Of a DNA stretch of 64,000 bases, positions 1 through 9,440 are shown piece by piece. The stretch is from Hoeflea sp. GTDB taxonomy: Bacteria; Pseudomonadota; Alphaproteobacteria; Rhizobiales; Rhizobiaceae. The stretch spans positions 93,608-157,607 of the forward strand of contig NZ_JAUXOD010000011.1 in NCBI RefSeq assembly GCF_030682515.1. The letters run 5' to 3'. Each line of letters starts with the position of its first letter. The stretch's first letter is position 1. Below the pieces are notes generated by a model. That model did no database searches and had not been told where the DNA came from. It was given only the letters and a program-made list of their open reading frames with translations. A program made the position numbers and the translations under genes.

Positions 1-92
1 AATGACGAGGAAACGCATAGGACTGTCCATGATGTCGATAGGATTGCCGGATCTCGGAAACGGGTTGTGCCGTGTTCAGCTGGACCCGAAAT

Positions 93-1004
93 TCAGGCGG
101 TTTGCAAGGTTCTGAGGCAGGCCGAGAACTCGGCCGAGGCCATCAGCGATCGGCAGCGGGCGAAGCGGCCGTCGGCATAGGCGCGGAAATCGTCGGCCGG
201 ATTGCCGTTGGCGAGCTGGATCAGCCCCCACAAGGTCCACAGCAGGTCGCACATCGCCTTGTAGATCACCATGCGGGCGTGGTCCGTGGCGCCGGGGCTG
301 CCGCCCGAATAGGCGTCCAGAAGCACCTGGTCCTGTCCGGCATCGAACCCGGCTTCGACCGACAGGTCGCCCAGGTCCCACATCGGATCATTCATGCCGG
401 AATATTCCCAGTCGACAATGAAGATGCGCTCGCCTGTGTCGAGGAAGTTCTCGCACAGGGGATCGCAGTGACAGGCGACCAGGCTCACGGGATTGCGCGA
501 CAGCGCCGCCCGCACCGTCTGCGCCTCAGCTACCACATCGTGATAGCCATCGGGCAGGGCCACGTCCTTGGTCGACATGATGCGCAGGTAATCGTCGATC
601 ATGGAGAACAGCTCGAAGGTGAAGGGAAACTGCGCGCCGGAGGTATGCAGGCGCCGGAAGGCTTCGCCGGCCCGGCGGACGGAGCCGATGTCGGCGCGGA
701 ACCGCTCCGGGGTCATGGTTGCGGCGCCTTCGATGAAGCGAGTGGCCATGATCCCGGTTTCGGGATCGGCGTGGATGACCTCCGGGCTCACGCCGGCTCG
801 CGCTGCGGCGCGCGCGGCTTCGGCCTCATGGGAGCGGTTGATGTATTCCTCGGTGCCGGCGCCCGGCAGGCGCACGCAGGCGTCGCCCACGCGGAAAACC
901 AGGTTTGTCAGTCCGCCGAGGCGCTCGATAGGGCCGTCGTAGCCCGAAAGCGCCGGAATGGCGGAAAGGCTCGCGTGAAGCTGGGTTTCTCTATCGATCG
1001 ACAT
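93..1004 (-). CDS. choline/ethanolamine kinase-like phosphotransferase
   Basis: Predicted cytosolic ATP-dependent small-molecule kinase of the APH/choline-kinase fold, 303 residues, normal length. The N-lobe loop LGGLTNLVFRV is near residues 29-39. The catalytic motif HCDPLCEN (179-186, Asp181 as base) is followed by the metal-binding DWE in the choline-kinase form VDWEYSG (197-203). The ATG at 1004 has GGAGG about 9 nt upstream. It is divergent from the methyltransferase gene. A second kinase of the same fold sits in the nearby betaine operon, so an amino-alcohol or betaine-related substrate is inferred. Antibiotic resistance is not supported by context. Confidence 0.8.
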   Translation of the reverse strand: MSIDRETQLHASLSAIPALSGYDGPIERLGGLTNLVFRVGDACVRLPGAGTEEYINRSHEAEAARAAARAGVSPEVIHADPETGIMATRFIEGAATMTPERFRADIGSVRRAGEAFRRLHTSGAQFPFTFELFSMIDDYLRIMSTKDVALPDGYHDVVAEAQTVRAALSRNPVSLVACHCDPLCENFLDTGERIFIVDWEYSGMNDPMWDLGDLSVEAGFDAGQDQVLLDAYSGGSPGATDHARMVIYKAMCDLLWTLWGLIQLANGNPADDFRAYADGRFARCRSLMASAEFSACLRTLQTA

Positions 1005-1107
1005 GGCGGTGCGCCTCCTTTTCCTGCTGTCCCGGTTCCGCTACAGTTCCACAAAGTCTTTGAAAATTCTATGGTAACTGGCAAGTGGTTGAAAAACGGA
1101 GGGGCAT

Positions 1108-1740
1108 ATGAGCGCAGAAGACAAGACGTCGCGGCTGGGGGCGGTCTACCAGGCTGGCAGTTCCGAGGATGTGGCGCGCGTCTATGATGCCTGGGCGGAA
1201 AACTACGATCAGGACATGTCGCTCGCCGGATACCGCCACCCGGCCATTTCGCTCGCGCTTCTTTGCCGGCATGTGCCCAAGGGGGCCGGGCCGTTGCTGG
1301 ATGCGGGCGCCGGTACCGGATTGATCGGCGAGTGGTTGGCGATCGCCGGCTTCAATCATGTCGAAGCGCTCGATATCTCGGCCGGCATGCTGGCGGTGGC
1401 CGGGCGCAAGGGCATCTACCAGGCGCTGCATCAGGCGGCGCTGGGCACGCGGCTGCCGTTTGCGGACAATCAGGTCGCCGCGATCATTTCCGCGGGCGTC
1501 TTCACCAGCGGCCATGTCGGTGTCGAGGGGCTTGATGATCTGCTCCGGATCTGCGCGCCGGGCGGAACCATCATTCTCACGGTCAAGGACGTGCTGTGGC
1601 AGTCGGGATTCAGCGCGCGGATCAAGGAGCTCGAAGCCGCCGGCGTGTGTGCCCTGATCGACGATACGGGACCCTATGTGTCGATGCCCGGCGAGGAGGG
1701 AACCACGCCGAGCCGCTGCATTGCGCTCAGGGTCCATTGA
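1108..1740 (+). CDS. class I SAM-dependent methyltransferase
   Basis: Soluble methyltransferase of 210 residues with the Rossmann SAM-binding motif LLDAGAGTGLIGE near residue 69 and a following acidic strand (EALDIS). The N-terminus (VARVYDAWAENYDQDM) resembles the small WBSCR27/METTL27-like group of class I enzymes, whose substrates are mostly unknown. The start is supported by GGAGGGG just upstream of the ATG. It is divergent from the kinase gene and convergent with the DMGDH-like flavoprotein, whose stop lies 12 bp beyond its own. Methylation of an amine from the neighbouring pathway is possible but unproven. Confidence 0.8.
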   Translation: MSAEDKTSRLGAVYQAGSSEDVARVYDAWAENYDQDMSLAGYRHPAISLALLCRHVPKGAGPLLDAGAGTGLIGEWLAIAGFNHVEALDISAGMLAVAGRKGIYQALHQAALGTRLPFADNQVAAIISAGVFTSGHVGVEGLDDLLRICAPGGTIILTVKDVLWQSGFSARIKELEAAGVCALIDDTGPYVSMPGEEGTTPSRCIALRVH

Positions 1741-1752
1741 CCCGGACAGGGA

Positions 1753-4194
1753 TCAGGCCTTCACGCGGGTGTTGGCGGGATCCAGGAACGGCTTCAGCCC
1801 GATCGTGGCGGGGAAGCGGTCGAGCGCGATGACCAGCTCGTAATCGCCCTCCTGCAGGAACTCGTCGGTGACCCCGTCCGCGTTGCGCACATAGCCGTAG
1901 CCGATCGACTTGCCGATGGTGTAGCCGTAGCCGCCCGAGGTGAGGTAGCCCACCGGCTCGCCATTGCGCAGGATCGTCTCGCGACCCACCAGAAGCGCAT
2001 CGGGATCGTCGATGATGAAACCGGCAAAGCGCTTGGTCAGGGGAAGGCCAGCGACTGCAGCCAGTGCGGCATCGCCGATGAATCCGGTGTTGGATGTGCG
2101 CTTGACCGCCCAGCCGAGCCCGGCTTCGAACGGTGTGTCGTTGGGCGTGATGTCGGAGCCCCAGGCGCGATAGCCCTTTTCAAGCCTGAGCGATTCGAGC
2201 GCGCGGTAGCCCACGGGACGGATGTCCCACGGCCGGCCGGCTTCCATCAGGGCGTCGAAGACGTCGCCGGTCGCCTCGATCGGCACATGCAGCTCCCAGC
2301 CCAGTTCACCAACATAAGTTACGCGCAGCGCCCGCACCGTGGCTCCGGCGATCCCGATCTCGCGGACATGGCCGAAGGGGAACGCCTCGTTTGCAACGTT
2401 GGCATCGGTCACCTTTTCCAGCACGTCGCGGGCATGCGGCCCCATCAGCGAGAGCGTGCCATAGGCTTCGGTGATGTCGTCGATTCGGACATCGGCGCCT
2501 TCAGGCACATGCTCACGGATCCAGGCCAGGTCATGGGTTCTGAACCCGGTGCCGGTGACCACATAGAAGCGGTCGTCCGCCAGGCGGGCGACCGTCAGGT
2601 CCGCCTCGATGCCGCCGCGGGTGTTGAGAAGCTGGGTGTAGGTCAGACGTCCGGCGGGCCTGGTCACGTCATTGGCACAGATCCGGTTCAGCGCTGACAA
2701 CGCGTCAGGACCGCTGATCTCGTACTTGGCAAAGGAGGACTGGTCGAAGATGCCCACCTTCTCGCGCACGTGCCGGTGTTCGTCGCCCACCGCGCCGAAC
2801 CAGTTTGGCTGCCCCATGGTGGGCACGTCGCGCGGCTCCGTGCCTTCGGGCGCGAACCAGTTGGGACGTTCCCAGCCGAGCTTGGAGCCGAAGACGGCGC
2901 GGTGCGACTTGAGCCGCTCATAGAGCGGCGAGACGATCCGCGGCCGGCCTGATTCGTACTCCACATGCGGAAAGCCGATGGCGTAGTGCTTGCCATAGGC
3001 CTCGAGCGTGCGGTCGTTGACCCATTGCCGGTCCCTGTGCATGTCCGAGAAGCGCCTGATGTCGACGACCCAGAGGTCGAGCGGCGCCTCGCCGTCGATT
3101 GTCCATTGCGCCAGCACCCAGCCGGCGCCGCCGCCCGAAGCGATGCCGAAGGCGTTGAAGCCTGCGCCCACGAACATGTTGACGCATTCGGGCGCCGCGC
3201 CGAGGATGAAGTTGCCGTCCGGGGTGAAGCTCTCCGGGCCGTTGATCATCTGCTTGACGCCGACGGAGTTCAGCGCCGGAACCCGTTCGATCGCCTGCAT
3301 CATGTGCTGCTCGAAATGATCGTAGTCATCGTCGAAGAGCTGGAACTCCCATTGATTGGGCACGTCGTCCATGGTCCAGCCCTGCGGATTGGGCTCGTAG
3401 CCGCCGAAGCAAAGGCCGCCGACCTCCTCCTTGAAATAGGTGCGCCGGTCCGGATCGCGGATGGTCGGCGCGTCGCTCGACAGGCCCTCGATCTTCTCGG
3501 TGATGACATACTGGTGCTTGACCGGTTGCAGCGGCACGTTGATGCCCGCCATCGCGCCCAACTGGCGCGCCCATTGCCCGGCGCAGTTGACCACCTTCTC
3601 GCAGGCGATGTCGCCCTTGCTGGTCTTGACCGCGAGGATGCGGCCGTCCTTCATCTCGAAGCCGGTGACCCGGACATTCTCGAAAATCTTGGCGCCGTGC
3701 ATGCGCGCGCCCTTGGCCAGCGACTGGGTGATGTCCGACGGGCTTGCCTGGCCGTCGGTCGGAAGCCAACTCGCGCCCACCAGGTCGTCGACCTGCATCA
3801 GCGGGAACATCGCCCTGGCTTCCTGCGGCGACAGCAAGTGCATGTCCATGCCGAAGCTCTGGGCGGTCGTCGCGAGCCTGCGATACTCGATCCAGCGGTC
3901 CTGATTGGTGGCGAGCCTCAGGCAGCCCGACATCTTCCAGCCGGTCTCGAGCCCGGTCTCCTGGTCGAGACGCTTGTAGAGATCGACCGAATATTTGAGC
4001 ACCTTGGTGATCGACGCCGACGAGCGCAGCTGTCCCACCAGTCCCGCGGCGTGCCAGGTCGAGCCTGATGTCAGCTGACCCTGCTCAAGCAGGATCACAT
4101 CGGCCTTGTGATCGCGCGCCAGATGATAGGCGGTGGAGCAGCCGATGATGCCGCCGCCGATGACGACGATCTGGGCTCTGTCGGGGAGTGTCAT
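1753..4194 (-). CDS. FAD-dependent dimethylglycine/sarcosine dehydrogenase-like protein (DAO-GcvT fusion)
   Basis: Large flavoprotein of 813 residues, the usual length of DMGDH/SARDH proteins. The N-terminal DAO domain has the dinucleotide motif VIGGGIIGCSTAYHLA (residues 11-26) and GSTWHAAGL, where the His is the covalent FAD attachment residue in the characterised family. A linker domain follows to about residue 450, then a GcvT-type aminomethyltransferase domain and its C-terminal barrel. Such enzymes oxidatively demethylate N-methylated glycines and pass the one-carbon unit to tetrahydrofolate. Its ATG overlaps the upstream kinase stop by 4 nt (ATGA), so it is the last gene of the betaine-type operon. 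Exact substrate (dimethylglycine, sarcosine or another methylamine) cannot be read from sequence. Confidence 0.85.
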   Translation of the reverse strand: MTLPDRAQIVVIGGGIIGCSTAYHLARDHKADVILLEQGQLTSGSTWHAAGLVGQLRSSASITKVLKYSVDLYKRLDQETGLETGWKMSGCLRLATNQDRWIEYRRLATTAQSFGMDMHLLSPQEARAMFPLMQVDDLVGASWLPTDGQASPSDITQSLAKGARMHGAKIFENVRVTGFEMKDGRILAVKTSKGDIACEKVVNCAGQWARQLGAMAGINVPLQPVKHQYVITEKIEGLSSDAPTIRDPDRRTYFKEEVGGLCFGGYEPNPQGWTMDDVPNQWEFQLFDDDYDHFEQHMMQAIERVPALNSVGVKQMINGPESFTPDGNFILGAAPECVNMFVGAGFNAFGIASGGGAGWVLAQWTIDGEAPLDLWVVDIRRFSDMHRDRQWVNDRTLEAYGKHYAIGFPHVEYESGRPRIVSPLYERLKSHRAVFGSKLGWERPNWFAPEGTEPRDVPTMGQPNWFGAVGDEHRHVREKVGIFDQSSFAKYEISGPDALSALNRICANDVTRPAGRLTYTQLLNTRGGIEADLTVARLADDRFYVVTGTGFRTHDLAWIREHVPEGADVRIDDITEAYGTLSLMGPHARDVLEKVTDANVANEAFPFGHVREIGIAGATVRALRVTYVGELGWELHVPIEATGDVFDALMEAGRPWDIRPVGYRALESLRLEKGYRAWGSDITPNDTPFEAGLGWAVKRTSNTGFIGDAALAAVAGLPLTKRFAGFIIDDPDALLVGRETILRNGEPVGYLTSGGYGYTIGKSIGYGYVRNADGVTDEFLQEGDYELVIALDRFPATIGLKPFLDPANTRVKA

Positions 4195-5087
4195 GGTGAT
4201 GTCTTTCCATAGGTCGAATGATAATGCTCAAGCGCCGCATCCAGGCGAGCGAGGTTTTCGGCGGTGTAGGCGCGGTAGTCGACGCCCGGCGCGTCAAGGT
4301 GCAGTTCCGAGACAAGGCTCCACAGCGTCTCGCGCAGAAGCGAGGCGCATTGCATGGCATGAAAGGCGCGGGTGATGGCGGGATCGGGCGCCGATCCCAG
4401 CGCTGCCTCAAGCAGGACGGCGGCTTCATCGGGGCTCATTTCGGCGTTCGATGCGGCGCCGGCGATGTCGAACATCGCAGTGGAGAAGCCGGCATACTCG
4501 AAATCGATCAGCCAGAGCTTGTGCCCGTCATCGAGGAAGTTGGCGGGCAGCAGGTCGTTGTGGCCGAAGACGATCGGCAGCGGGCACTGCGCCGCCTCAA
4601 GCGTGCCCGAAAGCTCGAGCCAGCCGGGCAGCTGGTCCGCCATGCGCGATCCGCCGGATCTCAGCGTCCGGGCATAGTCGCGGATGACGTGGAACACCCA
4701 GAACATGAAACCCGCGCCCGCCACGTGATGCGGCATGGTCGCGTGGAAATCGCGGAGGAGTTGGCCGATCCGTTCGGCATTGGCGCGGACATCCGCCACG
4801 CTGAAGGTCCTGGCGTCGAGGAAGGCCGAGACCATGATGCCGGGCTCGGAATACTCGACCCTCGGCGCGAAACCGGCTGCATGGGCCGCCCTGGCGGTCA
4901 TCACTTCCCGGGCGCGGTCGACATGGTGGAAGGGAAAGTCGCGGCCGAGCCGGACCACATGCTTGCCCGCTGCATCCGTGACCAGCCAGTTCTCATTGCT
5001 CAAACCGCCTGAAAGTGGGGCAATGTCGATGGCGCCCGAAAAGCAGGGCAGGGCGCGGATACGGTCGAGCGTGGCGGGATTTGTCAT
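4191..5087 (-). CDS. choline/ethanolamine kinase-like phosphotransferase (operon copy)
   Basis: Second APH/choline-kinase-fold enzyme, 298 residues, cytosolic. It has LSGGLSNENWLV (residues 25-36), the catalytic motif GHNDLLPANF (175-184) and the metal motif IDFEYAG (194-200). The pattern GGLSNENW plus NDLLPANFL is typical of the bacterial choline kinase group. It lies 3 nt after proW and overlaps the DMGDH-like gene by 4 nt, so it is co-transcribed with the betaine transporter. Phosphorylation of the imported compound or a demethylated product is inferred. It differs clearly from the kinase at 93-1004, so it is not a recent duplication. Confidence 0.82.
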   Translation of the reverse strand: MTNPATLDRIRALPCFSGAIDIAPLSGGLSNENWLVTDAAGKHVVRLGRDFPFHHVDRAREVMTARAAHAAGFAPRVEYSEPGIMVSAFLDARTFSVADVRANAERIGQLLRDFHATMPHHVAGAGFMFWVFHVIRDYARTLRSGGSRMADQLPGWLELSGTLEAAQCPLPIVFGHNDLLPANFLDDGHKLWLIDFEYAGFSTAMFDIAGAASNAEMSPDEAAVLLEAALGSAPDPAITRAFHAMQCASLLRETLWSLVSELHLDAPGVDYRAYTAENLARLDAALEHYHSTYGKTSP

Positions 5088-5090
5088 GGG

Positions 5091-7115
5091 TTACTCCAGG
5101 CCCAGGCGGCGTCTGGCATGGATGGCGCCGGCCGAGATCAGGCGGTCGGCGATGATGGCGATGGCGGCAATCGACAGGCCCGCGACCAGGCCCCGGCCGG
5201 TGTCGGCCTTGGTGAGCGCGATATAGACCTCCTGGCCGAGATCGCGGGTGCCGACGAGCGCGGTGATGACCAGCATCGACAGCGCGAACATGATGGTCTG
5301 GTTCAATCCGAGCAGGATTTCGGGCAATGCCAGCTTGAGCCGGATGCGGGTGAGGATCTGCCACTCGGTGCAGCCCATGGCGCGGCCGGCCTCGATCAGC
5401 TTCGGGTCGACCTTGCGGATGCCGAGCGCGGTGTAGCGGATCGCCGGCGCGATGGCGAAGGCCACGACCGCGATCATGGCGGTGAAATCGCCGACCCGGA
5501 ACAGCATCACCGCCGGCATCAGATAGACGAAGCTCGGCAGCGTCTGCAGCGTGTCGATGGCTACCTGCACCCAGGACCAGAGCCGGTCGCGTGTGGCGGC
5601 GAAGATGCCGATCGGCAGGCCGATCAGCATGGCGAGCATGGCCGAGATGCCGCAGAGATAGACGGTGATCATGGCCTTTTCCCACTGGCCAGTGGCGGCG
5701 ATGAAGAGCGCGAGGCCCGCCGTCAGCAGCCCCAGTCGCCAGCCGCCCAGGCGGTAGCCGGCAAAGGCCAAGAGCGCGATGACGCCCAACCACGGAAGAT
5801 CGCCGAGGAACCGCTTGAACGGGATCAGCACATTGAGCAGCATCGCGTTCTTGATGGCTTCGAGCGTGTCGAAGAAATTGATGTTGATCCAGGCCACGAC
5901 CTCCGACCAGAAGGTGCCGGTCGACAGCTGCAGCGCTGCGGGATAGGTGCGGATGCCCGGCATGACATATCCCAACGCGGTGGTGACCAGAACCAGAACC
6001 AAAGCTGCTGCGATGTAGGGGTGACGTGCAACCAAGCCGGAATGCCGAACTGCGGGAGCCGGGGCGGAGAGTTTGTCCGCTGCCGCCTGGCTCAGCCGGT
6101 CCATGGCGATCGCGAGCGCCACGATGGCGAAGCCCGCCTCGAGCCCGGCGCCGAAATCAAGCCGTCTCAGCGCCGCCAGCACGTCGAAGCCCAGGCCGCC
6201 GGCGCCGATCATCGAGGCGATGATGACCATGTTGAGCGACAGCATGATCACCTGGTTCATGCCCACCATCAGGCTTTCGCGCGCGGCGGGCACCATCACC
6301 CTCCAGGTCATCTGCCGGTCGGTGCAGCCGACCATGTTACCGAGATCGATGATCTCTCCGGGCACGGCGCGGAGCGCCAGGATGGCGATGCGGGTCATTG
6401 GCGGCGTGGCGAAGATCAGCGTTGCGATCACCGCCGCCGTGGGTCCGAAGCCGAACAGGAAGAGCACCGGAACAAGATAGGCGAACACCGGGATGGTCTG
6501 CATCAGGTCGAGCAGCGGCGTGACCAGGCGCTCGATCCAGCGCCAGCGCCAGGCGGCGATGCCGAACAGCAAACCCAGAAGAACGCCAAGCGGAGCGGCA
6601 ACCAGGATCGACGCCAGCGTGACCATCGCGCTGGTCCATTGCCCGAAGACCGCCAGGAACAGAAAGCAGCCGCCCGCCAGCAGGGCGAGCCGTGTGCCGC
6701 CGAGCCAGTGGCCGAGCAGCATCACAATCCCGATGACGGCGATCCAGGGCAGGGGCGGCACGATCTGGACCGCCGAGGAGCCGCTGCCTTCGAGAAAGCC
6801 GGTGGACAACAGGCTCAGGGCCAGTCTGTAGGGCACGTCCAGCACGGCCGATATGAAGCGGGTCAGGTCGGTGAAGCTGAAAAGACCAAAACTGGCTTCG
6901 TCGATCAGCCATTTCATGGCGCTGCTGATCCACCTGGCCATCGGCACATACCAGGCTTTCGGAAACTCGAAGGCTGCCGGAGCCAGGGGTTTGGCATAGA
7001 GCCAGAACGCCACGAAGACAGCGATGGCGATGATCCAGGCGATCGGCAGCCGGATCGGTGGCGGCGAGGCCTGCGCTGCATCTGTTGCCAACATCGGAGC
7101 GCCCTGCATCGCCAT
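5091..7115 (-). CDS. proW: glycine betaine/choline-type ABC transporter, double permease protein
   Basis: Inner-membrane permease of 674 residues, about twice the usual ProW/OpuAB size because two BPD_transp_1 modules are fused in tandem. The first module carries LDLMQTIPVFAYLVPVLFLF and the EAA-like region around MVGCTDRQMTWRVM. The second carries the matching IDTLQTLPSFVYLMPAVMLF and AMGCTEWQILTRI. A very hydrophobic N-terminal segment (IAWIIAIAVFVAFWLYA) precedes them. It starts 2 nt after proV and works with the ATPase ProV and binding protein ProX. The fused form can supply both membrane halves in one chain. Confidence 0.88.
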   Translation of the reverse strand: MAMQGAPMLATDAAQASPPPIRLPIAWIIAIAVFVAFWLYAKPLAPAAFEFPKAWYVPMARWISSAMKWLIDEASFGLFSFTDLTRFISAVLDVPYRLALSLLSTGFLEGSGSSAVQIVPPLPWIAVIGIVMLLGHWLGGTRLALLAGGCFLFLAVFGQWTSAMVTLASILVAAPLGVLLGLLFGIAAWRWRWIERLVTPLLDLMQTIPVFAYLVPVLFLFGFGPTAAVIATLIFATPPMTRIAILALRAVPGEIIDLGNMVGCTDRQMTWRVMVPAARESLMVGMNQVIMLSLNMVIIASMIGAGGLGFDVLAALRRLDFGAGLEAGFAIVALAIAMDRLSQAAADKLSAPAPAVRHSGLVARHPYIAAALVLVLVTTALGYVMPGIRTYPAALQLSTGTFWSEVVAWININFFDTLEAIKNAMLLNVLIPFKRFLGDLPWLGVIALLAFAGYRLGGWRLGLLTAGLALFIAATGQWEKAMITVYLCGISAMLAMLIGLPIGIFAATRDRLWSWVQVAIDTLQTLPSFVYLMPAVMLFRVGDFTAMIAVVAFAIAPAIRYTALGIRKVDPKLIEAGRAMGCTEWQILTRIRLKLALPEILLGLNQTIMFALSMLVITALVGTRDLGQEVYIALTKADTGRGLVAGLSIAAIAIIADRLISAGAIHARRRLGLE

Positions 7116-7117
7116 GG

Positions 7118-8140
7118 TCAGCCCTGCAGCATCAGCTTGACCACGGCGTCGCGGTCGAGGCGGCCGATGATCCGGCCGCCGTCATCGGTGACCCCGAGAT
7201 GGGCAACGCCGTCGAGAAACAAGGGCGCGGCTTCCGCGATATTGGCGCGGGCGGAAACGGTCGGTCCGCCGGCGGGGCTTGTTGTGTCAGCGACCATGAG
7301 GCTTTGGGCCCGGATCACCTTGGCGCGGGCGACGTTGCGGGTGAATTCCGCGACATAGGAGGTGGCCGGCGTCAGCACGATCTCTTCGGGCGTGCCGGCC
7401 TGGACGATCTCGCCGTCCTTCATGATGGCGATCCGGTCGGCGAGCCGGATGGCCTCGTCGAAATCATGGGTGATGAAGACGATGGTCTTGTGCAGAACCG
7501 TCTGCAGCCGCATGAACTCGTCCTGCATCTCGCGGCGGATCAGCGGATCGAGCGCGGAGAAAGGCTCGTCGAGAAACCAGATCTCGGGTTCGACGGCGAG
7601 CGAGCGGGCGATGCCCACGCGCTGCTGCTGGCCGCCGGACAGTTGGCGCGGGAACGCGTTTTCCTTTCCCCCCAGACCGACAAGCTCGATCATTTCGCGG
7701 GCGCGGGCCTCGCGGCCGGCCCGGCCCATGCCCTGGATGTCGAGCGGGAAGGCCACGTTGTCGAGGACGGTGAGGTGCGGCAGCAGCGCGAAATGCTGGA
7801 AGACCATGCCCATCTGGTGACGGCGGATCTCGATCATTCGCGCCTGGGAGGCCTTGAGCAGGTTCTCGCCCTTGAACATGACGTCGCCGCCGGATGGCTC
7901 GATGAGGCGGGACATGAGCCGGACCAGCGTCGACTTGCCGGATCCCGACAGTCCCATGATGACGAAGATCTCGCCCTCGTGCACATCGAGATCAACCTGA
8001 CGCACGGCGCCGACGAAGCCGGCCTCGGCGATCGCGGCCGCATCGGGCTGGCCCTTGTGCCCGGCCAGGAACTCCGCCGCGCCGGGGCCGAACAGTTTCC
8101 AGACATTGCGGCAAACGAGTTTGGCTTCAGGAGAGGTCAT
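7118..8140 (-). CDS. proV: glycine betaine/choline-type ABC transporter ATP-binding protein
   Basis: ATPase of the quaternary-amine uptake family, 340 residues from the chosen start MTSPEAKLV. The ORF track extends 35 residues further upstream, but that part is low-complexity and runs into the intergenic hairpin. Walker A is GLSGSGKST, the signature is LSGGQQQRVGIARSL, Walker B is IWFLDEPFSALDPLIR and the H-loop is FITHDFDEA. The C-terminal 90 residues resemble a shortened CBS region (VSARANIAEAAPLF, GRLDRDAVVKLML), which in OpuA/ProU proteins senses ionic strength. It sits between proX and proW. The upstream ribosome-binding site is weak, so the start is the least certain point. Confidence 0.88.
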   Translation of the reverse strand: MTSPEAKLVCRNVWKLFGPGAAEFLAGHKGQPDAAAIAEAGFVGAVRQVDLDVHEGEIFVIMGLSGSGKSTLVRLMSRLIEPSGGDVMFKGENLLKASQARMIEIRRHQMGMVFQHFALLPHLTVLDNVAFPLDIQGMGRAGREARAREMIELVGLGGKENAFPRQLSGGQQQRVGIARSLAVEPEIWFLDEPFSALDPLIRREMQDEFMRLQTVLHKTIVFITHDFDEAIRLADRIAIMKDGEIVQAGTPEEIVLTPATSYVAEFTRNVARAKVIRAQSLMVADTTSPAGGPTVSARANIAEAAPLFLDGVAHLGVTDDGGRIIGRLDRDAVVKLMLQG

Positions 8141-8227
8141 GAACAACCCGGTCGGAGACACATGAAATTCTGATGGAGGATCGGACCTGCGCCGGCCCTG
8201 CGTGCAGGAACGGGAGGGCAGGGAGGC

Positions 8228-8261
8228 ATCGGCAACCGGGCCCAAAGGTCCGGTTGCCGAT
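8228..8261 (-). other. intergenic stem-loop between proX and proV
   Basis: Inverted repeat with 15-bp arms (ATCGGCAACCGGGCC and GGTCCGGTTGCCGAT, one G-U pair) and a CAAA loop, in the gap after proX. It is not followed by a T-run on the minus strand. It is better read as an mRNA-stabilising or attenuating element that sets more binding protein than transporter core than as a full terminator. Confidence 0.65.
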
Positions 8262-8297
8262 CTGTCCAGGCAGAGGGCGCATGAGGCCCGGTGCGAT

Positions 8298-9284
8298 TTA
8301 CTTCTTGATCCAGCCCGACCAGCGGGCTTCGTTGGCGCCCATCCAGTCGGCCACGACGGCGGAAACCGTCTTGCCGTCGAGATCGACCTCGGTGATCATC
8401 TTGCCCATCTCGTCATTGTCGATGGTGAAGGCCTTGATCGCCTCATAGGCGCCCGGCCACTTGTCCTTCATGCCGGACCAGCCGACCTTCCAGATCTCGC
8501 CGAACGGCTTGCCGCAGTCATAGGCGGCGTCCGGATTGATGCCGGTGGCGGGATCATTGTAGCATTCGGGAGAATATTCCGGGAACTCGACCCAGGCGCC
8601 TTCATACTTGGCGGGCGCCCAATGCGGCGCGTAGATCCACAGCATGATCGGGGCCTGACGCTGGTAGGCACTTTCAAGTTCGGCGAACAGGGCCGCGTCG
8701 GTGCCGGCATGGATGACCTCGAACGGCAGGTCGAGGGCTTCGACGCGCTCGTCGTCAAATCCGCCCCAGGTCACCGGGCCGCCCAGATAGCGCCCCTTGG
8801 GCGCGGTCTCGGCGGTCGAGAAGGCTTCGGCGCAGGCCTCGTCCTTGAGTGCTTCCCAATTGGGCAGGCCCGGGCATTTCTCGGTCATGTAGGAGGGGTA
8901 CCACCATTCTTCCTTGGCCTTCATGCCGGTTGGGCCGAAATTCTCGACCTTGCCGGTGGCGGTGGCGGCGTCCATGGCCTCGCGGCCGGTGGTTTCCCAC
9001 ATTTCCATGGCCACGTGCAGGTCGCCGGTTTCCAGGCCCGCGAACTGGGCCAGGTAATCGGCCTGGACATATTCGATCGAGTAGCCGGCCTTCTTGAGCA
9101 CTTCGCCCATTATTTCGGTGGTGATCAGCTGGCCGGTCCAGTCATGGAGCGTGAGCTTGATCGGGTCGGTGGATTCCTGCGCCAGACCTGGCGCCGACAG
9201 GCCGAGACAGGAAGCGCCCGAAATGACGAGCGCCGCGGTCAATCGCCTGAAGGAGCGGCCGGAAAAGATATTGGCTGAATGCAT
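8298..9284 (-). CDS. proX: glycine betaine/choline-type ABC transporter substrate-binding protein
   Basis: Periplasmic binding protein of the OpuAC/ProX family, 328 residues from the ATG at 9284, which has AGGAGG 6 nt upstream. The track start lies 6 codons earlier without a better site. A Sec signal peptide (FRRLTAALVISGASCLGLSAPGLAQ) is followed by PIKLTLHDWTGQLITTEIMGEVLKKAGY, the usual start of OpuAC domains. Aromatic-rich segments (MLWIYAPHWAP, VGWSGMKDKWPG) match the Trp/Tyr box that binds quaternary ammonium groups. First gene of the operon proX-proV-proW-kinase-DMGDH. Ligand (glycine betaine, choline, dimethylglycine or similar) is not decided. Confidence 0.88.
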   Translation of the reverse strand: MHSANIFSGRSFRRLTAALVISGASCLGLSAPGLAQESTDPIKLTLHDWTGQLITTEIMGEVLKKAGYSIEYVQADYLAQFAGLETGDLHVAMEMWETTGREAMDAATATGKVENFGPTGMKAKEEWWYPSYMTEKCPGLPNWEALKDEACAEAFSTAETAPKGRYLGGPVTWGGFDDERVEALDLPFEVIHAGTDAALFAELESAYQRQAPIMLWIYAPHWAPAKYEGAWVEFPEYSPECYNDPATGINPDAAYDCGKPFGEIWKVGWSGMKDKWPGAYEAIKAFTIDNDEMGKMITEVDLDGKTVSAVVADWMGANEARWSGWIKK

Positions 9285-9440
9285 GTCGAGCCTCCTGTTC
9301 ACCCTGTTGGATCCCGCATCCCGGCACTTTTTCCGCAGGCCACAAGAAGACCCCTCGGCAGCGCACCCGTGCGTGGCTTGTTACTTCTCAATCCCACACC
9401 ACGACCCGGCCCTTGTCAATCAATCCTGTGGTTATTTTTC

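Noticed and set aside
5118-7358. 746-residue plus-strand ORF opposite proW
   Set aside because: Highly repetitive Asp/Gln/His/Gly composition with no domain; antisense shadow of the permease gene.
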